From Salinimicrobium tongyeongense (GTDB taxonomy: Bacteria; Bacteroidota; Bacteroidia; Flavobacteriales; Flavobacteriaceae): a DNA stretch of 64,000 nucleotides. Below, piece by piece: positions 53,855 through 62,641 of the stretch. Location: contig NZ_CP069620.1 of NCBI RefSeq assembly GCF_026109735.1, forward strand, positions 1,674,001 through 1,738,000, in the 5' to 3' direction. The position numbers and the translations under genes are program-made. Below the pieces are notes generated by a model. The model did not search any database. It was not told the origin of the DNA and saw nothing but the letters and a program-made list of their open reading frames with translations. Numbering within the stretch: position 1 is the stretch's first letter; each line of letters starts with the position of its first letter.

Positions 53855-54091
53855 AATTTTATGTCGAGGTGAGTTTAAATTAAAATCTAAAATATGAAAA
53901 AAAAGCTATGCTTAACAAGCAACTTATTAAAAATTTTTACAAAAGATTTTACCTGTATTGGTTTATTTTATTTATGTTGGTGGTGGAAATCTCTTAGGGG
54001 AAATTGTTCTAAGGTTTGAGAAATTATTCTTCAAATTTGAAATAAAGCTATCTTGCTCCCAGTTATGATTAGGAAAAAATTACTTTAAAAA
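53855..54091. promoter_or_regulatory. Divergent control region with a 12-base palindrome
   Basis: This 237-base A/T-rich gap separates the ROK gene (-) and the GHL10 gene (+). It contains a perfect palindrome TTCAAATTTGAA at 54030-54041, a possible operator. The flanking genes start in opposite directions, so promoters for both are expected here. No complete TAnnTTTG box was found. Confidence 0.35.
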
Positions 54092-55753
54092 ATGACGTAT
54101 AGCTCAGCAAAAATAAAATTGCTTATCATTGGCCTTGGCTTTTCTTTTGGATTGAATGGGTGTTCAGGTTCAAAGCCAGCGGTACATTCAGGAAAGGCCA
54201 TTTCGGAAAAGGAGGTGAGAAAACCTGAAGGAGTCGGTGAAAAAATGCCTGCTGTAACTCCACAAGAAGTCTTTGAAGAACTTCCTGTTACTCCTGAAGC
54301 AGACAAAGAGAAACCGGTAAAGGCAAATTTTATAAACTCTCCTTTTGTGATGCGGGAATTCCGTGCTGCCTGGATTGCAACTGTAGCCAATATCAACTGG
54401 CCCAGCAAAGCGGGTCTTTCTACAGCTCAGCAGCAAAAAGAAGCTATAAATTTGCTCGATTTTTTAGTTGAACATAATTATAATGCTGTAATATTTCAGG
54501 CCCGGCCACAGGCAGATGCATTATATGAAAGCGAATTGGAGCCCTGGTCGTTTTTTCTTACCGGAGTACAGGGGCAGGCGCCAGATCCATATTATGATCC
54601 ATTGCAGTTCTGGCTTGATGCAGCGCATGAACGCGGGCTTGAATTTCATGTATGGTTAAACCCTTATCGCGCACATCATTCTACAGGCGGTGAAGTTACT
54701 CCGGCTTCAGCTGTGACAAAGTATCCCAATTTTATGGTGAAGCTAAAAAATGGGATGTGGTGGATGGATCCTGCTAAAAAAGCCACTCAAGACCATACTT
54801 CAAAGGTCGTAATGGATATCGTAAAGCGCTATGATATCGACGGAATCCATTTTGATGACTATTTCTATCCTTATGCTTCTTACAATAAAGGAGAAGATTT
54901 TCCCGATGCCGCTACTTATCTTGCTTATCAGCAGGAGGGTGGGGAGTTGTCAAAACCCGATTGGCGCCGTGATAATGTAAATAAGTTTGTTAAGCGGATA
55001 TATTCTGAAATTAAGGAAGAGAAACCCATGGTGAAGTTTGGAATAAGCCCTTTTGGGATTTACCGCCCGGGTTATCCTCGTTCAATCACAGGAATGGATC
55101 AATACTCTGAACTTTATGCCGATGCCCGGCTTTGGCTAAATGAGGGCTGGGTAGATTATTACGCTCCCCAATTGTATTGGAAAATAAGTCAGGCAGGGCA
55201 GAGTTTTCCGGTTCTACTGGGTTGGTGGGAAAAAGAAAATCATTATAACCGGCATTTATGGCCCGGAATCAATATAGATTTTGGAGGTGATGACCTTAAT
55301 CTCATTGAAACCCTAAGTCAAATTATGATTACCCGCGGAATGCTGCCTAATAGCAAAGGAAATATTCAATGGAGTATAGGTCCGTTGCTCAAGTATCCGC
55401 ATCTTTCTGCAGGTATTCTGGAAAAAGCATATCATAAAAAAGCACTGGTGCCTGCTTCTCCCTGGCTGGATGAGAGAGTTCCGGCAAAACCTTCAGTAGA
55501 AATAATAAACAATGGGAAAAATGTTACGGTTGAATGGGAGCATGCTTCAGAAAATGATGTTTTTAAGTGGGTAGTGCACTATATGTTCAATGGTCAATGG
55601 GATTACAAGATCCTCAATAAAAATCAACGATCCCTTCTCTTACCACTATCGGTTAACGGGCATCAGCTTTCAAAAATTGGAGTAACCGCCGTAAATAGAA
55701 ATGGTAACCAAAGTGAGTTTTTTGAGAAGAAAGTGATAGCTCCTTTGCCTTAA
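54092..55753 (+). CDS. GHL10/DUF187-type glycosyl hydrolase-like lipoprotein
   Basis: This 553-residue lipoprotein (FGLNGC, Cys24) has a low-complexity linker, then a family-10-like TIM barrel (about 85-420) with REFRAAWIATVANINWPS, NYNAVIFQARPQADALY, FHVWLNPYRAH, DIDGIHFDDYFYP (strand-end Asp pair) and KFGISPFGIYRPG. The last 85 residues resemble a fibronectin III module. Related proteins are linked to cell-wall or glycan hydrolysis (for example glycosaminidase activity on denuded peptidoglycan in YngK/DigH relatives). DigH-like action is the best guess here, given the cell-wall genes that follow. Confidence 0.85.
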   Translation: MTYSSAKIKLLIIGLGFSFGLNGCSGSKPAVHSGKAISEKEVRKPEGVGEKMPAVTPQEVFEELPVTPEADKEKPVKANFINSPFVMREFRAAWIATVANINWPSKAGLSTAQQQKEAINLLDFLVEHNYNAVIFQARPQADALYESELEPWSFFLTGVQGQAPDPYYDPLQFWLDAAHERGLEFHVWLNPYRAHHSTGGEVTPASAVTKYPNFMVKLKNGMWWMDPAKKATQDHTSKVVMDIVKRYDIDGIHFDDYFYPYASYNKGEDFPDAATYLAYQQEGGELSKPDWRRDNVNKFVKRIYSEIKEEKPMVKFGISPFGIYRPGYPRSITGMDQYSELYADARLWLNEGWVDYYAPQLYWKISQAGQSFPVLLGWWEKENHYNRHLWPGINIDFGGDDLNLIETLSQIMITRGMLPNSKGNIQWSIGPLLKYPHLSAGILEKAYHKKALVPASPWLDERVPAKPSVEIINNGKNVTVEWEHASENDVFKWVVHYMFNGQWDYKILNKNQRSLLLPLSVNGHQLSKIGVTAVNRNGNQSEFFEKKVIAPLP

Positions 55754-55810
55754 TTTTTTTCAAATTCAGTAATTTACCATTCAAATAATTTAAAAAAATA
55801 AAGGCTGAAA

Positions 55811-57019
55811 ATGACATTTTTGAACCGTTGTGTTTATGCACTTATCTTAGCAGTAGCATTTATTGGGTGTAACGATGCAAAACAAGATCCCATTACCAAT
55901 AATGAAAACCCCACAGATGCTTTCATTAAAGATGTGCAGGGGGAATACGCACCCGATAGGCGGGTGGCGAGGTTTGATGTGACAGGTGAGGAATATGAAG
56001 GGAAATTTGTGCTCAGGGGGGAAACAACAAATCATGAAGCTCTTGCAAGGCTGAAGCAAAAGTTGGATTCGGCTCAAATTAAATACGTTGATAGCATTCA
56101 GGTTTATCCTTCTAAAGGTTTAGAAGGGGAAACAAATGCCCTGGTGAGAATTTCAGTTGCCAATTTACGCTCTAATCCACAACATTCTGCAGAACTTGCC
56201 ACTCAGGCTACTCTTGGTACTCCACTAAAGGTCCTGAAAAAAGAAGGGGAATGGTACCTGGTACAAACACCCGATAAATATTTATCGTGGGTAGACCATG
56301 GTGGTATTAGTTTGCTTTCAGACAAAGAATTCAGGAGGTGGAAAGCTGCTGAGAAAGTTATTTTTACCGAAGCTTACGGCCAGGTGAATAAAGAAGCTTC
56401 TGAAAATTCTGAAGTAGTCTCAGATGCGGTAGCGGGAAATATTTTTGTATTGAGAGGTGTCAAAAATGGCTTTTTTGAAGTAGAATATCCTGATGATCGC
56501 ACAGGATTTATAAATACTTCTGAAGCTCAAAAATATTCTGACTGGATCGATAATCTGGAAATTTCCGAAGAAAATCTTGTAAAAACTTCAAAAGAATTTA
56601 TGGGATTACCATATTTATGGGGTGGAACCTCTGCAAAAGGAGTCGATTGCAGCGGCTATACAAAAACAGTTTTTTTCATGAACGGATTGATAATTCCCCG
56701 TGATGCTTCACAACAGGTACATGCAGGCATGTTGGTAGATTCCACTAAAAATTTTGAAAAGCTTCAGAAGGGAGACCTCCTGTTCTTTGGAACTCCAGAG
56801 AAAGATGGGAATAAGGAGAAAGTGGTGCATGTCGGAATGTGGATTGGTGATAACCAGTTCATACATTCCTCGGGCAGGGTCCAGGTGAGCAGTATGGACT
56901 CGGAAGCTCCAAATTTTGATGAATTCAACTATAACAGGTATCTACGCACAAAACGATATTTAAATCATGAAGATCATTCTATTATCTACTTAACTGTTAG
57001 TGATTTGTTTGGACGATAA
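55811..57019 (+). CDS. NlpC/P60 cysteine peptidase lipoprotein with SH3 domains
   Basis: This 402-residue lipoprotein (AFIGC, Cys20) has two SH3-like bacterial domains (about 105-240), then an NlpC/P60 domain with LWGGTSAKGVDCSGYTK (Cys280), VHVGMWIGDNQFIHSSG (His340, His352). Such enzymes cut the gamma-D-Glu to diamino acid bond of cell-wall peptides. It starts 57 bases after the GHL10 gene, and both likely act on peptidoglycan in the periplasm. Confidence 0.9.
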   Translation: MTFLNRCVYALILAVAFIGCNDAKQDPITNNENPTDAFIKDVQGEYAPDRRVARFDVTGEEYEGKFVLRGETTNHEALARLKQKLDSAQIKYVDSIQVYPSKGLEGETNALVRISVANLRSNPQHSAELATQATLGTPLKVLKKEGEWYLVQTPDKYLSWVDHGGISLLSDKEFRRWKAAEKVIFTEAYGQVNKEASENSEVVSDAVAGNIFVLRGVKNGFFEVEYPDDRTGFINTSEAQKYSDWIDNLEISEENLVKTSKEFMGLPYLWGGTSAKGVDCSGYTKTVFFMNGLIIPRDASQQVHAGMLVDSTKNFEKLQKGDLLFFGTPEKDGNKEKVVHVGMWIGDNQFIHSSGRVQVSSMDSEAPNFDEFNYNRYLRTKRYLNHEDHSIIYLTVSDLFGR

Positions 57020-57211
57020 AATGTAATCATTTCCTATGGGTGTCATTTAAGAAGTATTGATCTTATAATAACCTTTATAATCTTCACAAATACTTAATAA
57101 AAAAATTTAAATAAGTTCTTCTTTTTATTGATTTTTATATCTTTATAAAGACGCATTCATGTAACTTATTCTAATAAGAATTAATGGATGACTGTCTAAA
57201 ATTCCTGTACT

Positions 57212-58381
57212 ATGATTAAAGCTCTAAATCATAATTCCTATAATAATCAGGTAAATATTACTCAGGTTAAGCAGCGTTATCCAGCCCTGGATGTCTTAAG
57301 AGGAATGACAGTTGCATTAATGATTCTTGTCAATACTCCCGGCAGTTGGAATAGTATTTACGCACCTTTTAGACATGCTGACTGGCACGGTTTCACCATT
57401 ACAGATTTAGTTTTTCCAACTTTTTTATTTGTAGTGGGTAACGCAATGAGTTTTAGTTTGAAAAAATTTCAAGATCAAGGGGAGGTAGTATATCTTAAAA
57501 AAGTTTTTAAAAGAACAATTTTAATTTTTTTAATAGGTCTATTTCTTAATGCATTTCCATTTTTTCATTGGTCCGGAGGAGAGTTTATTTTAAATGATCT
57601 TTCATCCGTTCGAATTATGGGTGTTTTACAACGTATAGCAATTTGCTATTTTATAGCCTCCCTCATAGTAAAGTTTTGGTCGGTCAAGGGGTCTTTGGTG
57701 ATAAGTGCGATGATATTATTGGGATATTGGGGGGTGTTATGGTATTTTGGAGATTCGGCCAACCCTTTCGGACTCGAAGGGAATCTAGTACGCAAAATCG
57801 ACTTGTTTTTTATTCCTGATGAAAATCTTTACCAAAGCTTTGGACTTCCTTTTGATCCGGAAGGATTATTAAGCACATTACCTGCCGTTGTTAATGTATT
57901 GGCCGGATATGTAGCCGGTGTGTTTATTCAAAAATCTGGAAGCTCCCTTCCTACAATTGCTAAACTTGTGCTGACAGGAATTGCTTTAGTATTAATTTCA
58001 AAAGCATGGGATTTTCTCTTACCTATTAATAAATCTCTCTGGACCAGTTCATATGTATTATTGACCATTGGTTGGGATTTAGTAGTAATTGGTGCATTGA
58101 TCTGGATTATAGAACATATGAACTTAAGAAGATGGGCTTACTTTTTTGAAGCCTTCGGTCGCAATCCATTGTTTATTTATGCACTTTCAGGAATGATCAT
58201 AGCAGTAATGAATCTTATTCATATTGAGGGTCTAAGCTTAAAATCATTAATTTATAAAGAGGTTTATGTTAGTTGGCTTAATGATTATAATGCATCCCTT
58301 CTTTTCGCGGTTACTTATGTATTTGGTCTGTGGGTGATTGGCTATTGGATGGACAAAAAGAAAATCTACATCAAAGTTTAA
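57212..58381 (+). CDS. NagX-like membrane acyltransferase (HGSNAT/DUF5009 family)
   Basis: This 389-residue inner-membrane protein has about 10 hydrophobic segments. RYPALDVLRGMTVALMIL is the family opening, with HADWHGFTITDLVFPTFLF and VRIMGVLQRIAICYF. Relatives include heparan-alpha-glucosaminide N-acetyltransferase and NagX of amino-sugar operons, which move an acetyl group across the membrane to a glucosamine. Its neighbours suggest a role in amino-sugar salvage. The gene is visibly poorer in G+C than the genes downstream. Confidence 0.85.
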   Translation: MIKALNHNSYNNQVNITQVKQRYPALDVLRGMTVALMILVNTPGSWNSIYAPFRHADWHGFTITDLVFPTFLFVVGNAMSFSLKKFQDQGEVVYLKKVFKRTILIFLIGLFLNAFPFFHWSGGEFILNDLSSVRIMGVLQRIAICYFIASLIVKFWSVKGSLVISAMILLGYWGVLWYFGDSANPFGLEGNLVRKIDLFFIPDENLYQSFGLPFDPEGLLSTLPAVVNVLAGYVAGVFIQKSGSSLPTIAKLVLTGIALVLISKAWDFLLPINKSLWTSSYVLLTIGWDLVVIGALIWIIEHMNLRRWAYFFEAFGRNPLFIYALSGMIIAVMNLIHIEGLSLKSLIYKEVYVSWLNDYNASLLFAVTYVFGLWVIGYWMDKKKIYIKV

Positions 58382-58410
58382 TTCTATATTTGGAATTTAT
58401 ATACTCTAAA

Positions 58411-61356
58411 ATGAGATTTACTGCTTTAGGTTTTTTTCTTGTTATCATGTTCTTTTCAGGCCTAAGTTCTGGAGCTCAGAATTCTACTAAAGGAACCCCA
58501 CCTTTTCTGAAATACACCAACAGCAAATGGGTAGACTCCGTGATGACCAGCCTGTCACCAGATGAACGAATTGCTCAGCTTATTATGGTAGCGGCATATT
58601 CCAATCGCGGCGAAGACCATAAGCAGGAAATTCTCAAGCTGATCAATGAACAGAAAGTTGGAGGACTCATCTTTTTCCAGGGAGATCCCGAGACTCAGGT
58701 GAAGCTGATGAACGAATACCAGGAAGCCTCAAAAGTGCCACTTTTGGGGGCTATTGATGGAGAATGGGGCCTCGGCATGCGCCTGGATAGTACTATTAGT
58801 TACCCCTTTCAAATGGCTTTGGGTGCAATACAAAACGAAGATTTGATTTATGAGCTGGGTACCGAAGTGGGCAGGCAAATTAAAAGATCTGGGCTGCACC
58901 TCAATTTTGCACCTGTAGTAGATGTCAACAACAACCCTAACAACCCTGTAATCAATTACAGGTCTTTTGGGGAAGACAAATACAATGTGGCGCGAAAGGC
59001 TACTGCCTATATGCAGGGAATGCAGGATGCAAAACTGCTGCCCACAGCCAAGCATTTTCCGGGGCATGGAGATACCGATACCGATTCGCATTATTCGCTT
59101 CCGCAAATTAACCATCCGGTGGTAAGGCTTGATTCTTTAGAGCTGTATCCGTTTAAAGAAGTTATAAAAGCAGGGATAGGCGGGGTAATGGTAGCGCACT
59201 TAAACATCCCGGCCCTCGATTCTACAGGGGTGCCTTCTACTTTATCAAAACCAATTACTACAGGTCTTTTAAAAGAAAAGCTGGGCTTTGAAGGCCTTAT
59301 TGTTACCGATGCGATGAACATGAAAGGGGTTACCGAAGGCAACGAACCGGGAATAGTAGATAAAGATGCCATCCTTGCAGGTAATGACCTGCTGGAGTTT
59401 ACGGTTGAAGTTTCTAAAGCTATTTCAGAAATTCGAAAAGCCGTTGACCGGGGGCTTATTTCTCAAAAGGAAATCGATTCCCGTGTTAGGAAGATCCTGG
59501 CAGTGAAACAGTGGGTGGGGCTAAGCAGCTATGAGCCTGTAGAAGTAAAAAATATCCTAGAAGAGATCAACACGCCAAAGGCCGTTTACCTTAAGCGCCA
59601 GCTGGTAGAGGCTTCGTTAACAGTGCTTAAAAATAACAGCAATGTACTTCCGGTGCAGGAGCTGGAATCATTGAAAATAGCTTCTGTTTCTTTTGGTTCT
59701 GCCGAAAAAACAAAATTTCAGGAAACCCTCGACCTTTATACAGGGATCACACATTTTTTCCTTCCGGCAGATGCTTCAGAAATGATGGTAGGAACCCTGA
59801 AAGACCAGCTAGAGAACTATGATCTGGTGATCTCCGGAATCCATGACTTCAGCAAATTCCCAAGGAATATCCTGAGACTTAATGAAGATGTGTTGCAGCT
59901 CGTAAAAGAACTGGCTTCTAAAGACAACTCGATTTTTGCCTTTTTTAAGAACCCATACGTACTCAATAAAATTGACGGAATTGAAAATGCTGCAGGGCTG
60001 GTGGTTGCTTATCAGGATAGCGAAGAGACCCAGGAGGTGGCGGCACAGCTTATCTTTGGCGGAATTGGAGCTAACGGAAAGCTGCCGGTGAGTGTGGGAG
60101 AGAAATTTAAAGCCGGAGACGGCCTGGAGGTGGAAGGAGGTATCAGGTTTAGTTATACTCTTCCCGAAGCCGCAGGAATGGATTCAGAAATCTTACACAC
60201 CAGAATTGATTCGCTTATGAACCTGGCCATAAAGATGAAAGCAACTCCCGGAGCGCAGATTCTGGTAGCAAAAGATCAAAAAGTGGTGTTTCATAAAGCT
60301 TACGGGGCACATTCTTATTTTGACACGATTACTGTGAAAAAAGATGATGTGTACGATCTCGCTTCAGTGACAAAAATTTCAACTTCAATGGCTGCGCTCA
60401 TGAAATTATATGAGCAGGGAAAATTCCAGTTGGACGGGACTCTGGCCGATCACCTCCCTTCCTTCCGAAGATCTAATAAAGCAGATATTCAGTTTTATGA
60501 TATTTTGACCCACCAGGCTCGTTTTCAACCCTGGATCCCTTTCTGGAAAGATACTTTTAGAAAGAACGGCAGTTACAAGAGAAATACCTTTAAAAAAACA
60601 CCTTCTGAAAAATACCCTATAAAAATAAAGGAGGGGATGTACCTGCATAAAGACTATCCTGATAAGATCGCAAAAGCAATTCGCAAATCTCCTTTACGGG
60701 ATAAAAAGGAATACGTGTATTCAGATTTCTTTTTCATTCTTGCGCCACGAGTGGTAGAAAGCCGAACCGAGTTGTCTTTTACCGATTTTCTTCAGCAGAA
60801 CTTTTACAATCCTTTAGGTGCCACTACGGTAGGTTTTAATCCGCAGCTACCACTTTACAAAGTTGTGCCAACAGAATATGACTTTTCATTCAGGCAACAA
60901 CCAATTCATGGTACGGTTCACGATGAGGGTGCCATCATGCTGGGCGGGGTTTCTGGCCATGCAGGCTTGTTTGCCAATTCCAACGATTTGGCGAAGCTGT
61001 TGCAGATGTACCTCAACGGCGGAAATTATGGCGGCAAACAATACCTGGAGCCGCAAACGCTTCAAAAATTCACCGAAACTACCTTTCCAGGTTCCGATAA
61101 CCACCGTGCTTTAGGATTTGACAAGCCATATTACAACGAGCAGGGCGAGAGCAGGAATACGGCACAGGATGCATCGGCATCAAGTTTTGGCCATACCGGC
61201 TTTACCGGCATTATGGTGTGGATGGATCCCGAGGCAGATCTCCTCTATATTTTCCTTTCTAACCGCGTGCACCCTACCAGGGATAACCACCGTTTGTACA
61301 GTCTTAACACCCGTACCGAGATTCATCAGGTGCTTTATGACGCAATTAAAAATTAG
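58411..61356 (+). CDS. GH3 NagZ-like hexosaminidase fused to a beta-lactamase-fold domain
   Basis: This is a 981-residue secreted protein. An in-frame ATG at 58330 lies inside the previous gene; ATG 58411 gives a proper signal peptide ending SSGAQ. The GH3 part (about 40-390) has AKHFPGHGDTDTDSH with the Asp225-His227 dyad of N-acetylglucosaminidases and nucleophile Asp300 in VTDAMNMKG. After the GH3 C-domain comes a class C beta-lactamase/esterase-fold domain (about 600-975), with Ser652-x-x-Lys655 (SVTK) and YSD. In Bacillus, NagZ works with AmiE, a separate enzyme of the same fold that removes peptide from MurNAc. This fusion probably does both steps. Confidence 0.9.
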   Translation: MRFTALGFFLVIMFFSGLSSGAQNSTKGTPPFLKYTNSKWVDSVMTSLSPDERIAQLIMVAAYSNRGEDHKQEILKLINEQKVGGLIFFQGDPETQVKLMNEYQEASKVPLLGAIDGEWGLGMRLDSTISYPFQMALGAIQNEDLIYELGTEVGRQIKRSGLHLNFAPVVDVNNNPNNPVINYRSFGEDKYNVARKATAYMQGMQDAKLLPTAKHFPGHGDTDTDSHYSLPQINHPVVRLDSLELYPFKEVIKAGIGGVMVAHLNIPALDSTGVPSTLSKPITTGLLKEKLGFEGLIVTDAMNMKGVTEGNEPGIVDKDAILAGNDLLEFTVEVSKAISEIRKAVDRGLISQKEIDSRVRKILAVKQWVGLSSYEPVEVKNILEEINTPKAVYLKRQLVEASLTVLKNNSNVLPVQELESLKIASVSFGSAEKTKFQETLDLYTGITHFFLPADASEMMVGTLKDQLENYDLVISGIHDFSKFPRNILRLNEDVLQLVKELASKDNSIFAFFKNPYVLNKIDGIENAAGLVVAYQDSEETQEVAAQLIFGGIGANGKLPVSVGEKFKAGDGLEVEGGIRFSYTLPEAAGMDSEILHTRIDSLMNLAIKMKATPGAQILVAKDQKVVFHKAYGAHSYFDTITVKKDDVYDLASVTKISTSMAALMKLYEQGKFQLDGTLADHLPSFRRSNKADIQFYDILTHQARFQPWIPFWKDTFRKNGSYKRNTFKKTPSEKYPIKIKEGMYLHKDYPDKIAKAIRKSPLRDKKEYVYSDFFFILAPRVVESRTELSFTDFLQQNFYNPLGATTVGFNPQLPLYKVVPTEYDFSFRQQPIHGTVHDEGAIMLGGVSGHAGLFANSNDLAKLLQMYLNGGNYGGKQYLEPQTLQKFTETTFPGSDNHRALGFDKPYYNEQGESRNTAQDASASSFGHTGFTGIMVWMDPEADLLYIFLSNRVHPTRDNHRLYSLNTRTEIHQVLYDAIKN

Positions 61357-61393
61357 CATTTTTGGAACCTGAATTTTGTAAACATGTAAAAAT

Positions 61394-61771
61394 TTGCGGC
61401 AAGTACTTAAATACCTAACCGATCTCTTCTCCTGGGTGCGTATAAAAGCCTTTTTCTTTATCCTGCTTTTTTTGCTCGCGGGAGAATTGATACGTTATCT
61501 GTTTAAATTGCCTGTTGCAGGTAATATCATTGGCATGGTATTGCTTTTTGTGGCGCTAAAGTACAAGTGGATAGCCCTGAGCACAATCAAACCGGCATCA
61601 GATAAGCTTCTGGAGTTTTTAGTGCTGTTTTTTATTCCCTATGGGGTAGGTTTGATGATCTATTTTGATCTTATAAAAGCTTACTGGCTGCCCCTCTCAA
61701 TTGCCGTAATTGCCAGCACCCTGTTAACCTTGTACATAACCGCTGTAATCCTTCAAAAATCGGGAAAATGA
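61394..61771 (+). CDS. LrgA/CidA family membrane protein
   Basis: This 125-residue protein has four hydrophobic helices, with AGELIRYLFKLPVAGNIIGMVLLF as the family signature, where proline and glycine positions are typical. The first in-frame start is TTG 61394; no ATG occurs before residue 48 (IIGM), so the TTG is used. The stop overlaps the LrgB start by 4 bases. The pair forms a holin-like or pyruvate/metabolite channel system linked with murein hydrolase control. Confidence 0.85.
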   Translation: MRQVLKYLTDLFSWVRIKAFFFILLFLLAGELIRYLFKLPVAGNIIGMVLLFVALKYKWIALSTIKPASDKLLEFLVLFFIPYGVGLMIYFDLIKAYWLPLSIAVIASTLLTLYITAVILQKSGK

Positions 61772-62457
61772 ACTTCTTTTTTCTGTGGGCTATTTTTGGC
61801 ATCGGGATAACCCTTGTTTTTTATGCTTTAGCCGGAAGAATAAAGAGGTTTAAAATACCATTTCTGAATCCTGTTCTTCTTGCTATTGTGGGAATAATAA
61901 TATTCCTGAAGGTTTTCGATATTCCTTTTGAGGCTTATAATAAGGGAGGGAAAATTCTCACTTATTTCTTGGGTCCGGCAGTGGTTGCTCTGGGTGCTTT
62001 TTTTTATGAGAAGTATGAAGAGCTGCGCAAAGATCTCAGGCTGCTATCCATTGCAGTGATTATTGGGGGTATTTGCGGGGTGGTAAGCATAGTTGTTTTT
62101 ATGCTTCTGCTGGGCATGCCGCTGTTTTTGATACAGTCTCTGGCAGCAAAATCTGTTACCACTCCTATTGCTGTTGAGATCACCAAAAACGTGGGCGGAA
62201 TTCCCGATATTACCGCAGGCATAGTAATAGCTGTAGGGGTTTTTGGAAATGTTTTCGGGCTTTACTTCCTCAATAAAATGGGGATTACCAGTCAAAGGGC
62301 GATAGGTGCGGCCCTTGGCACTGCCGCTCACGGTATAGGCACTGCCCGTGCGATCGAAGAAGGGGTGATTCCAGGCGTCTACAGTGGTATTGCGATGTGC
62401 CTAAATGGAATAGTAACAGCTGTAAGCACACCTGTGATTCTGCACCTTATCCTCTAA
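61768..62457 (+). CDS. LrgB/CidB family membrane protein
   Basis: This 229-residue membrane protein has about 6-7 hydrophobic segments and the LrgB signature AKSVTTPIAVEITKNVGG followed by GIPDITAGIVIAVGVFGNVFG, and GTAAHGIGTARAIEEG near the end. It is the partner of the LrgA/CidA protein encoded just before it. Reported roles are control of autolysis and pyruvate transport in overflow metabolism. It lies after the GH3 cell-wall fusion, in keeping with a cell-wall theme. Confidence 0.93.
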   Translation: MNFFFLWAIFGIGITLVFYALAGRIKRFKIPFLNPVLLAIVGIIIFLKVFDIPFEAYNKGGKILTYFLGPAVVALGAFFYEKYEELRKDLRLLSIAVIIGGICGVVSIVVFMLLLGMPLFLIQSLAAKSVTTPIAVEITKNVGGIPDITAGIVIAVGVFGNVFGLYFLNKMGITSQRAIGAALGTAAHGIGTARAIEEGVIPGVYSGIAMCLNGIVTAVSTPVILHLIL

Positions 62458-62526
62458 TTGAAAGTGAATGTTCTTGGGCTTTGATAAAAGAAGCCGACTC
62501 CTGTGCAGCCTTAGAACTCTTGCAGA

Positions 62527-62572
62527 AAAAGATTTTTTCTGGCAACAGCAACAGCGGCAGCAAAAATCTTTT
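62527..62572 (+). terminator. Inverted repeat after lrgB, terminator-like
   Basis: AAAAGATTTTT (62527-62537) and AAAAATCTTTT (62562-62572) are perfect complements, with a 24-base loop. The right arm ends in a T-run. It starts 69 bases after the LrgB stop. Its right arm overlaps the -33 box of the next promoter. Confidence 0.6.
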
Positions 62573-62599
62573 GTGCTTAGCGCATAAATGCTATATTTG
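62570..62599 (+). promoter_or_regulatory. Bacteroidota-type promoter (TTTG / TATATTTG)
   Basis: TTTG at 62570-62573 and TATATTTG at 62592-62599, 18 bases apart, fit the Bacteroidota sigma-ABfr consensus (TTTG, about 19 bases, TAnnTTTG). It lies 42 bases before the TonB-receptor start. Confidence 0.75.
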
Positions 62600-62641
62600 T
62601 TTGATCTTGTTAACTTTATCAAGTACTAACCACCATACTGC

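Noticed and set aside
58330-58410. Upstream in-frame ATG of the GH3-beta-lactamase fusion, inside the NagX-like gene
   Set aside because: It adds 27 residues before a normal signal peptide and overlaps the previous gene in another frame by 52 bases.
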